Below, piece by piece: positions 4,784 to 5,905 of a stretch of 5,905 nucleotides of DNA. Positions within the stretch are counted from its first letter, which is position 1. The number at the start of each line of letters is the position of its first letter. The notes under the pieces were generated by a model, which was given only the letters and a program-made list of their open reading frames with translations, did not search any database and was not told where the DNA came from. This DNA comes from an uncultured Lachnospiraceae bacterium (lineage in GTDB: Bacteria > Bacillota > Clostridia > Lachnospirales > Lachnospiraceae), in the NCBI GenBank assembly GCA_902803305.1, contig CADCPL010000016.1, forward strand, positions 1 to 5,905. The letters are read 5' to 3'. Position numbers and translations under genes: made by a program.

Positions 4784-5743
4784 ATGGATATAATCGTTAT
4801 AGGAAACAGATACGAAAAAGAACATTTGGATATGATAAAAGAAGCTGCATCGGAGGCCGGAGCGCAGCTTCATATTTTTGATACGGAAGATGACGCGATC
4901 GCATCGGGCATAAGCGCGGATATCATATACGGAATCGCACCGAGGATAGCGGCAACCGACGGAAACCTTAAGTGGCTTTGCACGCCGACGGCGGGTGTTG
5001 ATTATCTTATGAAGGACGGTGCATTCGCGAACAGGGAATGTATCCTGACGAATGCAGCCGGCGCATACGGTGTTACGATCGCGGAGCACATGATCGGTGT
5101 TCTTATCATGATGATGAGACGCATCCCCGAATTCCAGGAAGGAACGGCGCAGAGAAAGTGGTATCCGCCAAGATCTCAGAAACTCATACTCGGCAGCAGG
5201 ATCACAGTGCTCGGAGCAGGCGATATCGGGCGGTCTTTTGCAGAAAGGATAAGGAGCTTTAAACCGGCATGTATCACGGCCGTAAGCAGGAGCGGAAGAT
5301 CGGAGTGTTCGTTCTTTGATGAGATCTGTCCTGTGAGCAGGCTTGATGAGATACTTCCGAGGACGGATGTTCTGGCCATGAGCCTTCCGTCTACGGAGGA
5401 GACAAAGGATATACTGTCGAGGGAGAGGCTTTCGCTTCTTCCGGACGGAGCGTATATAATAAATGTAGGCCGCGGATCTGCCATAGACGAGGATGCCATA
5501 GCGGATGAACTTGATTCCGGAAGACTTGCGGGGGCAGCACTCGATGTGTTCAGGACAGAGCCGCTCCCGGAAGACAGCAGGCTGTGGAACACCCGGAACC
5601 TTCTGATCACTCCGCATGTAGCGGGAAATCTTACGGCAGATCATACGATAGGGCGTAATGTTGAGATGTTCTGTGAAGACCTTGATAATTACGCAAGCGG
5701 AAGGCAGCTTCGATACCTTGTGGACAGAAGCCTGGGATATTGA
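4784..5743 (+). CDS. D-isomer-specific 2-hydroxyacid dehydrogenase family protein, probably NADP(H)-dependent
   Basis: The product is 319 residues, normal for the family. ATG at 4784 is preceded by GGAGAG (4772-4777). Members reduce 2-oxoacids to D-2-hydroxyacids, or the reverse, in the cytoplasm. The N-terminal part of the substrate domain has the CTPTAGVDYL segment, and the interdomain region has NAAGAYGVTIAEHMIG. The Rossmann domain carries LGAGDIG (glycines 144, 146, 149). The catalytic set is complete: Arg230 in NVGRGSAIDE, Glu259 in DVFRTEPLP and His278 in TPHVAG. After the second strand the usual NAD-selecting Asp is replaced by Ser168-Arg169 (ITAVSRSGR), pointing to NADP(H). No ACT or other regulatory domain follows, so it is unlikely to be a standard long SerA. 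The substrate cannot be told from the sequence; hydroxypyruvate, glyoxylate or a branched 2-oxoacid are options. It is cotranscribed with the 95-residue protein, and no terminator is evident after it. Confidence 0.93.
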   Translation: MDIIVIGNRYEKEHLDMIKEAASEAGAQLHIFDTEDDAIASGISADIIYGIAPRIAATDGNLKWLCTPTAGVDYLMKDGAFANRECILTNAAGAYGVTIAEHMIGVLIMMMRRIPEFQEGTAQRKWYPPRSQKLILGSRITVLGAGDIGRSFAERIRSFKPACITAVSRSGRSECSFFDEICPVSRLDEILPRTDVLAMSLPSTEETKDILSRERLSLLPDGAYIINVGRGSAIDEDAIADELDSGRLAGAALDVFRTEPLPEDSRLWNTRNLLITPHVAGNLTADHTIGRNVEMFCEDLDNYASGRQLRYLVDRSLGY

Positions 5744-5752
5744 CTATGCCGG

Positions 5753-5905
5753 TCAAGCCACCTTCTTTTTCTCGGAAAAGAGGAGCTTCAGCACGATCGG
5801 TGTTATGACAGATGATACTATTATGAGAAGTATGACTGCAGGAAAGTACGTTGATTCAAGTACACCTGCGGATAATCCTTTTTGAGCGACTATGAGTGCC
5901 ACCTC
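5753..5905 (-). CDS. C-terminal fragment of a CPA2-type cation/proton antiporter, 5' truncated
   Basis: Fifty codons and a TGA (5755-5753) are visible, entering from the right edge with GAG at 5905-5903. The peptide starts EVALIVAQKGLSAGVLES, the segment before the last membrane helix of Kef/NapA-like sodium or potassium/proton antiporters. A hydrophobic helix follows (FPAVILLIIVSSVITPIVLK), then a short basic tail SEKKKVA. The protein stops there, so it has no C-terminal TrkA-N/RCK domain of the KefB or KefC sort. It acts in the cytoplasmic membrane; ion preference cannot be read from this piece. It converges on the dehydrogenase gene with only 9 bases between stop codons. Confidence 0.75.
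   Translation of the reverse strand, partial: EVALIVAQKGLSAGVLESTYFPAVILLIIVSSVITPIVLKLLFSEKKKVA

Noticed and set aside
4754..5644. 296-codon open frame on the minus strand opposite the dehydrogenase
   Set aside because: The dehydrogenase has all family motifs on the other strand; this frame is Arg/Cys-rich with no recognisable domain.
5744..5800. Bidirectional terminator between the dehydrogenase and antiporter genes
   Set aside because: Only short or AU-only stems (such as TCTTTT with AAAAGA) are present, with no following T-run on either strand.
5658..5885. 75-codon + strand frame at the right edge
   Set aside because: It overlaps the end of the dehydrogenase in another frame and the antiporter end in antisense; both of those are supported by motifs.

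Overview
The window looks like chromosomal DNA from a Gram-positive, low-to-mid GC anaerobe of the Clostridia, most likely Lachnospiraceae (Butyrivibrio-like). This is inferred from the style of the proteins (diguanylate cyclase tail, Cys-containing Rrf2 regulator, hybrid histidine kinase, acidic Ser/Asp-rich lipoprotein), from the Shine-Dalgarno sequences and from sigma-A type promoters. No marker gene is present, so the placement is tentative.

Left part (1-1636): the 3' end of a GGDEF gene (+) is followed by three closely spaced hairpins that form the terminator zone, shared with a convergent lipoprotein gene (-, 234-1085). A 119-bp AT-rich divergent promoter region separates the lipoprotein from a 143-residue protein of unknown function (+, 1205-1636). 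Both genes are unrecognised and visibly more AT-rich than the right half.

Middle (1637-3947): a 169-bp spacer carries a promoter placed so that transcription would begin almost at the ATG of a 713-residue membrane hybrid histidine kinase (+). The kinase has an extracytoplasmic sensor, HAMP, HisKA, HATPase and a C-terminal receiver, all with their catalytic residues. No HPt protein or response regulator is nearby, so it is an orphan here.

Right part (3924-5905): an Rrf2/IscR-type regulator with three cysteines (-) overlaps the kinase end by 24 bp. The likely kinase terminator lies antisense inside the Rrf2 gene, over two of its cysteine codons. Rrf2 is divergent from a two-gene operon: a 95-residue Pro/Glu-rich protein ending in a FliM-like CheY-binding motif (LSQEEVDALLNG), then a D-2-hydroxyacid dehydrogenase with an apparently NADP-type site. 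Each of the two facing promoters sits in its own inverted repeat, so Rrf2 may control both sides. The window ends in the C-terminus of a CPA2-type cation/proton antiporter (-).

The most unusual items are the FliM-like motif at the C-terminus of a small non-flagellar protein, the terminator embedded in the antisense gene, and the possibly leaderless kinase mRNA. No mobile element, CRISPR array, tRNA or rRNA was seen, and no gene-free stretch exceeds 300 bases.
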